This document shows, in pieces, positions 1 through 8,527 of a stretch of 41,248 nt of DNA; position 1 is the first letter of the stretch, and each line of letters starts with the position of its first letter. Below the pieces are notes generated by a model. It saw only the letters and a program-made list of their open reading frames with translations, searched no databases and was not told the origin of the DNA. The stretch comes from Culturomica sp. Lineage in GTDB: Bacteria; Bacteroidota; Bacteroidia; Bacteroidales; Marinifilaceae. Position numbers and translations under genes: made by a program. The stretch is taken from the NCBI GenBank assembly GCA_031271755.1, contig JAISVB010000010.1, positions 1-41,248 on the forward strand, read 5' to 3'.

Positions 1-643
1 AGTGACGGAGGAATTAACCGATTAAGTGAGTGCAATGGGAAAATGACATTTTCCCATTGCCGAACGGGAGGTTAATCGAGCGAAGCTCAATGTCGGATTC
101 CAGTGAAAGCCACGGCTTAGAAAACCGCAGCGGAGGACTCGCTTCCGGAAACAACAGGCCGGAGCGGTGGCGGAAAAAGAAAAAAGAGAAAAATTTCGTG
201 CGACGTCCTTGCTGACCTCCTCCTGACTATCGCCTGACCCGGCCTATACCAAGGCCTGATAAAACAGCAAAGAAATTTTGTATCTATACGGATTAAAGCC
301 GATCATAGTGGTCTTTGTGCCGAAGCAGCGCCGACTTAGCGCCGACTTTGATCAGGCAAAAGTACGACCGAAATATGAGGATGGCATTGTCAGGAATATG
401 TTTGTTTTGCTTGTGAGGCATGTATGGTCTGTTCCTCCCGAAATGTCGTGTGTGTGGGCGTTGTACCGGAAAAAATCTCCGGGCGTTTGTCCGGAAAAAC
501 TTCAAAACCATGTTATATTCAAAATTTTGGACTATTTTTGCATGAAATTTGCGTGATTTAGTTGTTTTTAACAGAAACAGCATACATGCCTCACAAGCAT
601 GTGGCTGTATTATTATTTACTAACATTTTTAAACCTTATTTAC
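1..643. other. Non-coding left end with hairpins and promoter
   Basis: I see no convincing gene in this stretch. It holds a perfect 14-bp hairpin (32-45 with 47-60, one-base centre), enclosed by a weaker 7-bp pairing of 13-19 with 70-76, then a small GAGC/GCTC hairpin at 78-88. Further right is an 18-bp inverted repeat pair (409-426 and 581-598). A TATTTTTG element at 533-540 fits the Bacteroidota -7 box and could serve the lipoprotein gene that begins at 644. The reading frames here are short, with unlikely composition. Confidence 0.6.
409..598. repeat. 18-bp inverted-repeat pair bounding about 150 bp
   Basis: Positions 409-426 (GCTTGTGAGGCATGTATG) are the exact reverse complement of 581-598. 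Similarity continues for a few bases outside the match on one side. The enclosed 154 bp is non-coding and carries the TATTTTTG promoter-like element at 533-540. This geometry is that of a small non-autonomous element (MITE-like) or the two arms of a long RNA stem. No transposase is present and no target-site duplication is obvious. Confidence 0.5.
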
Positions 644-1576
644 ATGAGAAAGTTTTTTAACACGGTCTTTTTTTGCTCTGCGGCTTTGGCTGCGGCAACG
701 TTCACAGCCTGTTCTTCCGACGAGGAAACTCCAACGGCTACCCACATCGTTGAATTCGATCCCACTCCGGTAAACGGTACGATTTATGTGACTCCGGGTT
801 CCACCCTCAATGTGTATACGTATGTGTATATAACCGATGGTAACAACGCCGATAACGATGCCGTAACCTTTCAATTTACCGCACCCACGTGGATGGAAGA
901 TATCGACACGACTGACCACAGCTTCTACGCAAACATCACAGCAACTGCCGAAGCCAATGCCTCGATGGTACTGAAGGCCACGTCGGTGGAAAACCCCGCC
1001 GCATCTGCCTCGGTAACCATCAAAGTTGTTGCTGCAGCAACACTTAAAGACCTGTTTATCGCCGCAGTAAATGCACTGCCCGATCCGGAAAACATTACCT
1101 ACACACATGCAGACGCTTTAGATGCCGCTTCTGCTCTCTATTATCGTTTGCCTTATGAATTCCAGCAGGATGCCGATGTTCAAACAGCCCGGCAAAAATT
1201 GAATGCGTGCGAGGATGTATTTTGGGATCTGCCGGAAAGATATAAATGTACCTTCTCCGGCAACACCGCCACCCTAACCCCGTTGGATTACAGCGGAAAC
1301 CCTGGTGTGGGTGCGAGTCTTATTATGAAGTATGAGAAAGCAGGTAATTTCCCCTGCGGCACCTATACCACGACCTCCTGGAGGCTGGATGAAGACAGGT
1401 ATTATCAAGTGAAACTTACCTTGAAGGAGGACAATACATACGAGGCGGCTTATCGCTACTCCACAAACGCCGCCGGCAACAATCCCACCGACTGGGAAAC
1501 CGAAATCACCGGAACCTACACTTACACAGGCTCGCAAAACGCCGCCGACGGTATGTTATATCTGACTCAGGAATAA
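644..1576 (+). CDS. Secreted lipoprotein with Ig-like and possible lipocalin-like part
   Basis: This gene encodes a 310-residue protein whose N-terminus (MRKFFNTVFFCSAALAAA) is a signal peptide ending in the lipobox FTAC, so the mature protein should be lipid-anchored at a cysteine followed by SSDEE, an acidic stretch typical of surface-exported Bacteroidota lipoproteins. I chose the ATG at 644 because the in-frame upstream codons would spoil the signal peptide. Residues of roughly 30-130 alternate short beta-strands and resemble a bacterial Ig-like (BACON-type) module. The C-terminal third (YYQVKLTLKEDNTYEAAYR) looks like strands of a lipocalin-like barrel, but I do not recognise a named family. 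It stands alone, with a terminator directly downstream. Function unknown; probably a surface or periplasmic binding protein. Confidence 0.75.
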   Translation: MRKFFNTVFFCSAALAAATFTACSSDEETPTATHIVEFDPTPVNGTIYVTPGSTLNVYTYVYITDGNNADNDAVTFQFTAPTWMEDIDTTDHSFYANITATAEANASMVLKATSVENPAASASVTIKVVAAATLKDLFIAAVNALPDPENITYTHADALDAASALYYRLPYEFQQDADVQTARQKLNACEDVFWDLPERYKCTFSGNTATLTPLDYSGNPGVGASLIMKYEKAGNFPCGTYTTTSWRLDEDRYYQVKLTLKEDNTYEAAYRYSTNAAGNNPTDWETEITGTYTYTGSQNAADGMLYLTQE

Positions 1577-1585
1577 TCACCCGTA

Positions 1586-1628
1586 CAAAGAGGCTGTCAA
1601 AAAGTGAAATTTAAACAGCCTCTTTGTT
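1586..1628 (+). terminator. Intrinsic terminator of the lipoprotein gene
   Basis: A 12-bp perfect stem (1586-1597 with 1615-1626, CAAAGAGGCTGT) begins 10 bases after the lipoprotein stop codon. The following T-run is short and interrupted, so it may act as a processing or partial termination signal backed by the next hairpin. Confidence 0.7.
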
Positions 1629-1643
1629 TATTATAAGAAGTGT

Positions 1644-1687
1644 TCCAAAAGTGCTTCGCAGCGAAGCACTTTTGGAGCGTTTTTTTT
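1644..1687 (+). terminator. Second, very strong terminator
   Basis: A 16-bp perfect stem (1644-1659 with 1661-1676) with an extremely tight centre is followed within four bases by eight T residues (1680-1687). It lies just before dprA and insulates it from the lipoprotein transcript. Because the arms are A-rich on one side and T-rich on the other, it may also act weakly in the opposite direction. Confidence 0.85.
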
Positions 1688-1718
1688 GCATAGCCTTCTG
1701 TTTCCGGATGCTTTTCCG

Positions 1719-1726
1719 TAGTTTTG
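1719..1726 (+). promoter_or_regulatory. Putative -7 element of dprA
   Basis: TAGTTTTG fits the Bacteroidota consensus TAnnTTTG exactly and lies 26 bases before the proposed GTG start. No good TTTG -33 box is found at the usual 19-21 base distance, so the promoter is tentative. Confidence 0.4.
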
Positions 1727-1751
1727 GACATAGACAACCAATCTGCTGCCT

Positions 1752-2867
1752 GTGTACACGGAAACATTGTTGCAAAAAGTGGTCGCGCTGACTTTTATAC
1801 CCGGCCTGAATACGGTAGCCGCTCTTCCCGTCATCCGGAAATGCAGCGGAGTGGAGGGGCTTTTTTTAGAAAAAGAGAAGACGTTGATCCGCTTCTGCGC
1901 CGAGGCGGGGATTTCCCTGAAACCCGGCGCGCGCTCCCAAGCGCTGGCATTGGCCGAAAAAGAGCTTCCCCACATAGAGAAACACGCCATCCGGATCTGC
2001 TGCGCGGAGGAGAGCGATTACCCTTTTTTGCTGCTTCAATGCACAGATGCGCCGTTTGTGCTGTATTACCGCGGCACGTTGTCCGATCCGGCCGGAAAGT
2101 ACTTAGCGGTTGTCGGTACCCGGCGGGCTTCCGTCCGCTGTAAATCCCGGGTGCACTCCCTGCTGGAAGCGTTGGCCGGCTACGCTCCCCGTCCCGTTGT
2201 GGTGAGCGGGTTAGCGTTCGGTATCGATATTTCCGCCCACCTGGCCGCGCTGGAGTTCGGCTTCACGACGTATGCCGTTTTGGGGCACGGATTGCACAAG
2301 GTTTACCCGTCCGAGCACCGAAATACGGCGGAGCGGATCCTTGCCGCCGGCGGAGCGCTTATCAGCGAATTTCCCTGCACCGGTGAGACGTACAAGACCC
2401 ATTTTTTGCAACGCAACCGGATCGTTGCCGGGCTTTCGCACGGGGTGCTGATCGCCGAATCGGCGGTGCAGGGAGGGGCCATGACCACCGCCCGGATCGG
2501 CGTTTCCTACAACCGGGACGTGATGGCGTTTCCGGGACGGCCGGAAGATCTGTACGCCCGGGGATGTAACCTGCTGATCAAGTTCTCCATGGCAGCGCTG
2601 GTGGAGGAGGCCGGGGATGTGGCCGCCGTTTTAAACCTGACCCGCCGGAAAAGCCGCCGCCCCACCGCCGAAATTCCCGGATTGTTTCCCGAAGACGAAC
2701 GCAAAGCGGAGTTGTTCGCCCTCCTGTCGGAAAGGGGAGAGAGAGCTTTGGACGATCTCTCCCTCCTGTGCGGGATCCCCGCCGGAGAGCTGAACGTCCT
2801 GCTGCTGCAATTGCAATTGGAGGGAAAAGTGATCGCCCTGCCGGGAAGCCGGTACGGCGTTCGCTAA
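1752..2867 (+). CDS. dprA: DNA-processing protein DprA
   Basis: The 371-residue product matches DprA/Smf, the RecA loader that protects incoming single-stranded DNA during natural transformation. The Rossmann-like core is visible in VVGTRRAS (about residue 120), SGLAFGIDISAH (about 155), the GHGL segment with YPSEHR, and ISEFPCTGE followed by FLQRNRIVAGLS, the classic DprA signature. The tail from about residue 310 (LSLLCGIPAGELNVLLLQLQLEGKV) forms the DML1-type winged helix found in many family members. Length is normal. The start is GTG; a stop at 1731 lies only seven codons upstream in frame, and no ATG is better placed. Nearby genes are unrelated, and other competence genes are not seen here. 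DprA alone is widespread in bacteria not known to be transformable. Confidence 0.93.
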   Translation: MYTETLLQKVVALTFIPGLNTVAALPVIRKCSGVEGLFLEKEKTLIRFCAEAGISLKPGARSQALALAEKELPHIEKHAIRICCAEESDYPFLLLQCTDAPFVLYYRGTLSDPAGKYLAVVGTRRASVRCKSRVHSLLEALAGYAPRPVVVSGLAFGIDISAHLAALEFGFTTYAVLGHGLHKVYPSEHRNTAERILAAGGALISEFPCTGETYKTHFLQRNRIVAGLSHGVLIAESAVQGGAMTTARIGVSYNRDVMAFPGRPEDLYARGCNLLIKFSMAALVEEAGDVAAVLNLTRRKSRRPTAEIPGLFPEDERKAELFALLSERGERALDDLSLLCGIPAGELNVLLLQLQLEGKVIALPGSRYGVR

Positions 2868-2978
2868 AATGACAATTCGTTACTTATTCTCTGCCTGACA
2901 CTTACAATTTATAATCACTCCGTCGCCGGAAGTGCAAAAAATTAAGACGAAAAACGTTCCGGATTCGCAAATAATTGA

Positions 2979-2986
2979 TAATTTTG
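2979..2986 (+). promoter_or_regulatory. Putative -7 element of gdhA
   Basis: TAATTTTG fits TAnnTTTG and would give an mRNA leader of about 65-70 bases before the gdhA ATG at 3061. The leader contains a short hairpin (CGGAAAC pairing with GTTTTCCG around 2992-3014). The -33 region is poor. Confidence 0.4.
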
Positions 2987-3060
2987 ACCGTCGGAAACGT
3001 TTGTGTTTTCCGGATGTCGGGTGCGACTGTCTACTAAAAACATATTCAATTATTAGCGTA

Positions 3061-4395
3061 ATGAAAGCAGAAATTAAAGAGTTCATGGATGCCTTAAAGG
3101 CAAAAACGGTGGGTGAAGGCGAATTTCACCAGGCTGTGGAGGAAGTTATTGAAACCGTATGGGAAACCTATCAGGCCAATCCCAAATACAAGACCAATAA
3201 GATCCTTGAAAAGATGGTAGAACCGGAACGGGTGATCATGTTCCGGGTTCCGTGGATCGACGACAAGGGCGAAGTGCAAATCAACCGCGGATACCGCGTG
3301 CAGTTCAACAGCGCCATCGGGCCGTACAAGGGAGGGATCCGTTTCCACCCTTCCGTAACGCTGGGCGGATTGAAATTCCTGGGTTTTGAGCAGACGTTCA
3401 AAAACTCCCTGACCACATTGCCCATGGGCGGCGGTAAAGGAGGTTCCGACTTCAATCCGAAAGGAAAATCGGACAACGAGGTGATGCGTTTCTGCCAGAG
3501 TTTCATGACCGAATTGTGCAAACACATCGGCCCCGAAACGGACGTGCCGGCCGGAGATATCGGCGTGGGCGGTCGCGAAGTCGGTTACATGTTCGGACAG
3601 TACAAGCGGATCCGCAACGAATTTACCGGCGTGCTGACCGGGAAACCTCGGGAATTCGGCGGTTCCCGTATCCGTCCGGAAGCTACCGGATACGGTTCTG
3701 TTTATTTTGCCCAGCACATGCTGAAAGAGATGGGACAGGATATCAAAGGCAAAGTAGTGGCCATCTCCGGCTTCGGTAACGTGGCTTGGGGAGCTGCCCA
3801 GAAATTGGTGCAGTTGGGCGCTAAATTGGTGGCTATTTCCGGCCCCGACGGCTATATCTACGATGAGAAAGGGATGACCCAGGCCGGAGTGGACTACATG
3901 TTGGAACTGCGTGCCAGCAACAACGACGTGGTGGCTCCGTACGCCGAGAAATTCGGCGCCAAATTCTTCGCCAAACGGAAACCGTGGGAGGTAAAATGCG
4001 ACATCGCTTTCCCCTGCGCCATCCAGAACGAATTGAACGAAGAGGATGCCAAAACATTGATGGCCAACGGTTGCAAGATGGTGGTTGAAACCTCCAACAT
4101 GGGCTGTACCGCAGAGGCTGTCCGCGCGCTGAACGGCAAGATCGCTTTTGCCCCGGGCAAGGCTGCCAATGCCGGAGGGGTGGCTGTTTCCGGTTTGGAA
4201 ATGAGCCAGAACTCCATGCGTTACAGTTGGACGGCGGAAGAGGTGGACGCCAAGTTGTCCCAGATCATGAAGGATATCCACGATACCTGCGTGAAATACG
4301 GAAAAGAGGGCAGCAAGATCGACTACGTGAAAGGCGCCAACATCGGAGGTTTTATCAAAGTGGCCGAAGCGATGTGCGCACAGGGACACGTATAA
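3061..4395 (+). CDS. gdhA: Glutamate dehydrogenase, probably NADP-linked
   Basis: The gene encodes a 444-residue hexameric-type glutamate dehydrogenase, which interconverts 2-oxoglutarate plus ammonium and glutamate in the cytoplasm. Visible hallmarks are the substrate region GYRVQFNSAIGPYKGGIRF (about residues 78-96), the catalytic lysine segment PMGGGKGGSDFNPKGK (about 120-135), VPAGDIGVGGREVG (about 160) and the dinucleotide-binding turn SGFGNVAWGA near residue 240. The length and KGGSDF motif match the small NADP-type enzymes used mainly for ammonium assimilation; the cofactor is an inference. I take the ATG at 3061 because family members begin there; upstream in-frame codons belong to the leader. 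It is followed by its own terminator and is monocistronic. Confidence 0.97.
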   Translation: MKAEIKEFMDALKAKTVGEGEFHQAVEEVIETVWETYQANPKYKTNKILEKMVEPERVIMFRVPWIDDKGEVQINRGYRVQFNSAIGPYKGGIRFHPSVTLGGLKFLGFEQTFKNSLTTLPMGGGKGGSDFNPKGKSDNEVMRFCQSFMTELCKHIGPETDVPAGDIGVGGREVGYMFGQYKRIRNEFTGVLTGKPREFGGSRIRPEATGYGSVYFAQHMLKEMGQDIKGKVVAISGFGNVAWGAAQKLVQLGAKLVAISGPDGYIYDEKGMTQAGVDYMLELRASNNDVVAPYAEKFGAKFFAKRKPWEVKCDIAFPCAIQNELNEEDAKTLMANGCKMVVETSNMGCTAEAVRALNGKIAFAPGKAANAGGVAVSGLEMSQNSMRYSWTAEEVDAKLSQIMKDIHDTCVKYGKEGSKIDYVKGANIGGFIKVAEAMCAQGHV

Positions 4396-4418
4396 TTTTA
4401 CAACACTCATTTTTAAAG

Positions 4419-4449
4419 ATGCCGTCCGGTGCAAACGGGCGGCATTTTT
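4419..4449 (+). terminator. Terminator of gdhA
   Basis: A 10-bp stem with one G-U pair (4419-4428 with 4436-4445, ATGCCGTCCG and CGGGCGGCAT) is followed by TTTT. The next promoter begins right at its end. Confidence 0.85.
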
Positions 4450-4450
4450 G

Positions 4451-4458
4451 TATCTTTG
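4451..4458 (+). promoter_or_regulatory. -7 element for the esterase-tatD-ansA transcript
   Basis: TATCTTTG is an exact TAnnTTTG match directly after the gdhA terminator and 50 bases before the start codon at 4509. The -33 region falls inside the terminator stem and is not canonical. Confidence 0.55.
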
Positions 4459-4508
4459 TCTTTGTTTATGGACAAGAAAAGGATCGCTAAATAGTAAACA
4501 AATCTGTT

Positions 4509-5714
4509 ATGAAGAGAATTTTTGCGCTGTTGGCTCTGATCGTTCTCGCCGGAGCCTGTAAAACGGATAAATTGGTTTTGTTGCAACAATGGTTGCAAAA
4601 AGGAAGCAACGGGAACATCGACCGGGAAGCGTTCGCTTCGGCGCCGCTGACCAAAGAGGAAGCGGATACAGCCGCCGCGCTGATCTGCGACGCCCTGCTC
4701 GGAGAGGTGGTGAAGGCCAACGAAAACGCCTGGGAAGACCTGGAGTTTAAGACGGGGGATAAGGTGATGAAGTTTGCGTACAAAATCTTCGGGGAGAAAC
4801 CGGAGGATGGGCGCAGCCTTTACATCTCCCTGCACGGGGGCGGAAACACAACGGCCCAAGTGAACGACCAGCAGTGGCAGAACCAGCAACGCCTGTATGC
4901 GCCGAAAGAGGGGCTTTACTTTGTGCCGAGGGCTGCCGTGAATGATTGGAACATGTGGTTCCAGCCGCACATCGACACGTTGTTCGATGCGGTGATCCAA
5001 ACGGCCGTCGCTTTGCACGATGTAAATCCGGACAAGGTATACGTGATGGGCTACTCCGCCGGCGGCGACGGCATTTACCGCCTGGCTCCCCGTTCCGCCG
5101 ACCGCTGGGCTGCCGCGGCTATGATGGCCGGCCACCCCGGAGATGTTTCTCCGCTCGGGTTGCGCAACATCGGGTTCACCCTCTGGATGGGGGGCGACGA
5201 TGCTGCGTACAACCGGAATCAACTGGCGGCGGTTTTTGCACAGCGGTTAGACAGCCTGCAACAGGCGGATCCGGGCGGTTACGTACACGATGTCCACATC
5301 CTGCCCGGCTTCCCCCACTGGATGAACCGGCTGGATTCCGTGGCTGTGCCCTGGATGGCTCAATTCCGCCGGGATCCCCTGCCGACCAAGGTTGCCTGGC
5401 ACCAGGACGAGATGATCCACACCTCTTTTTACTGGCTGGCGGTTCCCGACGGGGAGGCGCGGAAAGATGCGGAAGTGATCGTGGAGCGGGAAGGGAATAC
5501 CTTTACGATCGTGAAAAACAACTACAAAACCCTTTACATCGGGCTGAACGACGCTATGATCGACTTCGAACAGCCGGTGACGGTAAAGCAGGGTGACCAG
5601 GTGCTGCTTGAACAAAAAGCAGAGCGCACCATCCGGGATCTGTACCGTTCCGTTGCAGCGAGAAAAGACAAGGGGTTGGTGTTCAGTTCCTACCTGACCA
5701 TTCCGGCAAAGTAA
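4509..5714 (+). CDS. Lipoprotein alpha/beta hydrolase (esterase-like)
   Basis: The 401-residue product starts with a lipoprotein signal (MKRIFALLALIVLAGAC; lipid-modified cysteine at 17). It then folds as an alpha/beta hydrolase: LYISLHGGGN gives the oxyanion strand (about residue 100), VMGYSAGGDGIYRL contains the nucleophile serine in GYSAGG (about 182), and GFPHWMNR probably carries the catalytic histidine (about 271). The arrangement resembles polyhydroxybutyrate depolymerase or feruloyl-esterase-like enzymes, so it probably cleaves an ester bond at the cell envelope; the substrate cannot be told. A beta-rich C-terminal domain of about 110 residues follows the hydrolase core. It lies 26 bases before tatD and probably shares its transcript, though no functional link is evident. 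Confidence 0.8.
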   Translation: MKRIFALLALIVLAGACKTDKLVLLQQWLQKGSNGNIDREAFASAPLTKEEADTAAALICDALLGEVVKANENAWEDLEFKTGDKVMKFAYKIFGEKPEDGRSLYISLHGGGNTTAQVNDQQWQNQQRLYAPKEGLYFVPRAAVNDWNMWFQPHIDTLFDAVIQTAVALHDVNPDKVYVMGYSAGGDGIYRLAPRSADRWAAAAMMAGHPGDVSPLGLRNIGFTLWMGGDDAAYNRNQLAAVFAQRLDSLQQADPGGYVHDVHILPGFPHWMNRLDSVAVPWMAQFRRDPLPTKVAWHQDEMIHTSFYWLAVPDGEARKDAEVIVEREGNTFTIVKNNYKTLYIGLNDAMIDFEQPVTVKQGDQVLLEQKAERTIRDLYRSVAARKDKGLVFSSYLTIPAK

Positions 5715-5740
5715 AACGCAGTGTAAAACAGGGGGGCGGT

Positions 5741-6520
5741 ATGCTCATAGATACGCACGCACATTTGTACGACCCGGTGTTCCGGGAGGACGAGGAGGAG
5801 GTCGTCGGCCGGGCTGCGGAAGCCGGGGTTCGCTGCATTGTATTGCCCGATATCGACGCGGAAAACCGGGAGCGTATGCTGGAGCTGACTGCCCGGTATC
5901 CGGAGGTGATGCGCCCGCTGGTCGGCCTGCATCCGACTTCGGTCAGGGCGGAGTATAAAAAGGAGTTGGCGGCGATCGAGAAAGCGCTGGCGCAGCACAC
6001 TTTTTACGGCATCGGGGAGTGCGGGATCGATCTCTATTGGGATAAAACTTTTTACCGGGAGCAGGTGAAGGTGTTTGAACATTTGCTGGGATTGGCCCGG
6101 GAGTTGGATTTCCCCGTGGTTGTGCACTCCCGGAACTCCTTAGATGAGATCTTCGAGGTGCTCCGGAAGTATCCGTATACACAAGGGGTGCTGCACTGTT
6201 TTTCGGGCACTCCGGCCGAGGCGGAAAGGGCGTGCCGGATGGGGCTTTATCTGGGCATCGGCGGAGTGGTGACGTTCAAGAACAGCGGCATGGCCGAAGC
6301 GGTCAAGGCCGTCGGCCCGGAACGGCTGGTGCTGGAAACGGATGCGCCTTATCTGGCACCGGTTCCCCACCGGGGGCAACGGAACGAAAGCGCCCGGCTT
6401 CCGCTGATCCTCCGGAAGATTTCGGAGCTGACCGGTTGCGATGAAAAAAAAATCGGGGAAATAACTACCCGGAATGCGTTGGATTTATTTAATTTGCATC
6501 GAAATCCGATCTTGTCATGA
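5741..6520 (+). CDS. tatD: TatD-family metal-dependent hydrolase (DNase)
   Basis: This 259-residue protein has the complete TatD TIM-barrel signature: DTHAHL near the start (metal ligands), GIGECGIDLYW with the bridging glutamate (about residue 91-101), VVHSRNS (about 130), LHCFSG (about 153) and LETDAPYLAP (about 200) with the last metal-binding aspartate. TatD proteins are cytoplasmic, two-metal 3'-5' exonucleases linked to DNA repair and tRNA proofreading; the exact substrate in this organism is not shown. Its stop codon overlaps the ansA start (ATGA, 6517-6520), so the two genes are translationally coupled, a pairing common in Bacteroidales. Confidence 0.93.
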   Translation: MLIDTHAHLYDPVFREDEEEVVGRAAEAGVRCIVLPDIDAENRERMLELTARYPEVMRPLVGLHPTSVRAEYKKELAAIEKALAQHTFYGIGECGIDLYWDKTFYREQVKVFEHLLGLARELDFPVVVHSRNSLDEIFEVLRKYPYTQGVLHCFSGTPAEAERACRMGLYLGIGGVVTFKNSGMAEAVKAVGPERLVLETDAPYLAPVPHRGQRNESARLPLILRKISELTGCDEKKIGEITTRNALDLFNLHRNPILS

Positions 6521-7563
6521 GCCAACAAGCTGTCTTAATCATCTATACCGGCGGAACCATCGGTATGACCAACGATCCTGCGACCGGGGCGCTCTGCCCG
6601 TTCAATTTCGACCGGATCGCCAAAACCGTTCCGGAGATCCGGGAGTTCGGGTTCCGGATCGACAGTTACACGCTGCCGGAGATCATCGACTCTTCCGACC
6701 TGAAGCCGGAGTTGTGGCAGGATCTGTGCCGGATCATTGCGGAGAATTACGAAAACTATTCCGGTTTTGTGGTGTTGCACGGAACGGATACCATGGCGTA
6801 TTCCGCTTCGGCGCTCAGTTTTATGTTGGAAAATCTGGAGAAGCCTGTGGTTTTTACCGGCTCCCAGTTGCCGGTGGGAAAGATCCGGACGGACGGACGG
6901 GAGAACCTCATCACCGCATTGGAGATCGCCGCCGATTACATGAACGGGAAAGCCGTTGTTCCGGAGGTTTCTATCCTGTTCGGCGACAAGTTGTTCCGGG
7001 GAAACCGCACCACCAAGATCAATGCGGAGAGTTTCGAGGCGTTCCAGTCTTTCAACTATCCGCCTCTGGCAGAGATCGGCATCCACATCCACTACAACTA
7101 CGGCGCCATCGATTATTCGCCCCGGGGCGGGTCTCTCCGCGTTCACAACTGCATGGATCCCCGGATCGCTATCCTGAAAATTTTTCCGGGGTTGCGGAAC
7201 GAAATTGTCCGGGCGGTGATCGACTCTCCGGGATTACGGGGATTGATCTTAGAAACATACGGGGCGGGAAACGCTCCGACCGAAAGCGGTTTTCTGGAAT
7301 TGATCCGGGAGGCTTCCGTCGAAAAGGGCATTGTGGTCTACAATGTGACCCAATGCCAGGGGGGAAGCGTGGAGATGGGGCGTTACGAAACCAGCCGGGA
7401 GTTGCTGAATTACGGCGTGGTCAGCGGATACGACAGTACGACGGAAGCCGCTGTGTGTAAGTTGATGTACCTGCTGGGAAAGACCGGGGAGGCTAACGAA
7501 ACCAAAAAATATTTAAATTCGTCGTTAAAAGGAGAAATTACCGTGGATCGTGTTGGTTTTTAA
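6517..7563 (+). CDS. ansA: Type I L-asparaginase
   Basis: The 348-residue product is an asparaginase of the bacterial cytoplasmic (AnsA) type that converts asparagine to aspartate and ammonium. The two catalytic threonine motifs are present: IYTGGTIGM at residues 9-17 and VVLHGTDTMAYSASAL at about 87-102, along with the GSQLP segment (about 116) and the KINAESF region. There is no signal peptide, which supports the cytoplasmic low-affinity type rather than periplasmic AnsB. It overlaps tatD by four bases. Loss of the asparagine amide feeds the same nitrogen pool as gdhA upstream, although the genes are separately transcribed. Confidence 0.95.
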   Translation: MSQQAVLIIYTGGTIGMTNDPATGALCPFNFDRIAKTVPEIREFGFRIDSYTLPEIIDSSDLKPELWQDLCRIIAENYENYSGFVVLHGTDTMAYSASALSFMLENLEKPVVFTGSQLPVGKIRTDGRENLITALEIAADYMNGKAVVPEVSILFGDKLFRGNRTTKINAESFEAFQSFNYPPLAEIGIHIHYNYGAIDYSPRGGSLRVHNCMDPRIAILKIFPGLRNEIVRAVIDSPGLRGLILETYGAGNAPTESGFLELIREASVEKGIVVYNVTQCQGGSVEMGRYETSRELLNYGVVSGYDSTTEAAVCKLMYLLGKTGEANETKKYLNSSLKGEITVDRVGF

Positions 7564-7690
7564 CATTTATTTTGTAACTTGCCGCGGATTTTGCCTTATG
7601 GATGGATGCCCAAGGGTGGAAAGAAGTAATATAAAAATCATATAGCGTTAAATTTCAATTATTTATAAACAAAAATCAGTTACAGAGATT

Positions 7691-8521
7691 ATGAAAAAAC
7701 TACTTGCATTAATAGCTGTTTTGGGCATGCTTGTATTCGGAGCAACCAACATGCTAATGGCTCAGGAAGAAACAGCCGCAGCCGGGGAAAACACAGAAAA
7801 CACAGAAGTGGTGGCAGACGAAGCTGCTCCCGTAACGGAAAATGCCATGTCGACGAGTTCGGAAGAAGATGTGGTGGAAAGCACCTCCATGCACGCCGCC
7901 ATCAAACAGAAATTTATCGAAGGGGGCGCCGGTTTTATGGCTGCCATCGCCTTGTGTTTGATCTTCGGTCTGGCTATCTCCATCGAACGGGTTGTTTACC
8001 TGAACCTGTCGGATACCAACGTGAAGAAATTGGTGAACGGAGTGGAAGACGCCCTGAACAACGGAGGTGTTGAAGCTGCCAAGGAATTCTGCCGCAACCA
8101 GCGCGGGCCGATCGCCAGCATTTTCTATCAGGGACTTATGCGCTACGATCAGGGTGTGGACATGGTGGAAAAATCGGTGACTTCTTACGGTTCCGTTCAG
8201 ATGGGTCTTTTGGAAAAAGGGTTGACGTGGATCTCCCTGTTTATCGCCATTGCTCCTATGTTGGGATTCTTGGGTACGGTTATCGGGATGATCCAGGCAT
8301 TCGACCAGATCCAGGCGGCAGGGGACATGAGCCCGGCTTTGGTGGCCGGCGGTATTAAAGTGGCTTTGATCACGACCGTGGGCGGTTTGATCGTTGCTAT
8401 GATCCTGCAGGTGTTCTTCAACTACTGTACCTCCAAGATCGAAGGTATCGTAAACAACATGGAAGACGCTTCCGTGAGCTTGTTGGATATGTTAGTAAAA
8501 TACAACCAAAAAAACGCGTAA
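7691..8521 (+). CDS. exbB: MotA/TolQ/ExbB proton channel protein with acidic N-terminal extension
   Basis: The 276-residue product is the ExbB subunit of the inner-membrane motor that energises TonB. It begins with a signal-like segment (MKKLLALIAVLGMLVFGA) and an acidic linker rich in Glu, Thr and Ala (residues 25-65), an extension usual in Bacteroidota ExbB. The core follows: a transmembrane helix at about 75-95 (GFMAAIALCLIFGLAISIERVVYL), a cytoplasmic region, then two helices (LTWISLFIAIAPMLGFLGTVIGMI and IKVALITTVGGLIVAMI) that carry the TolQ/ExbB pore motif GFLGTVIGM. It heads a cluster with a small membrane protein and two ExbD proteins. The 127-base upstream gap probably contains its promoter, but no element stands out. 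Confidence 0.93.
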   Translation: MKKLLALIAVLGMLVFGATNMLMAQEETAAAGENTENTEVVADEAAPVTENAMSTSSEEDVVESTSMHAAIKQKFIEGGAGFMAAIALCLIFGLAISIERVVYLNLSDTNVKKLVNGVEDALNNGGVEAAKEFCRNQRGPIASIFYQGLMRYDQGVDMVEKSVTSYGSVQMGLLEKGLTWISLFIAIAPMLGFLGTVIGMIQAFDQIQAAGDMSPALVAGGIKVALITTVGGLIVAMILQVFFNYCTSKIEGIVNNMEDASVSLLDMLVKYNQKNA

Positions 8522-8527
8522 CCAATC

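Noticed and set aside
293-583. 96-codon minus-strand frame inside the left non-coding region
   Set aside because: The frame spans the inverted-repeat element, is rich in Arg and His, and resembles reading through a repeat rather than a gene. I cannot exclude a short conserved repeat-encoded peptide.
3094-4434. 446-codon open frame on the minus strand opposite gdhA
   Set aside because: It lies fully antisense to the certain gdhA gene, has His/Val/Phe-heavy, family-less composition, and is the typical by-product of GC-rich codon use in the true strand.
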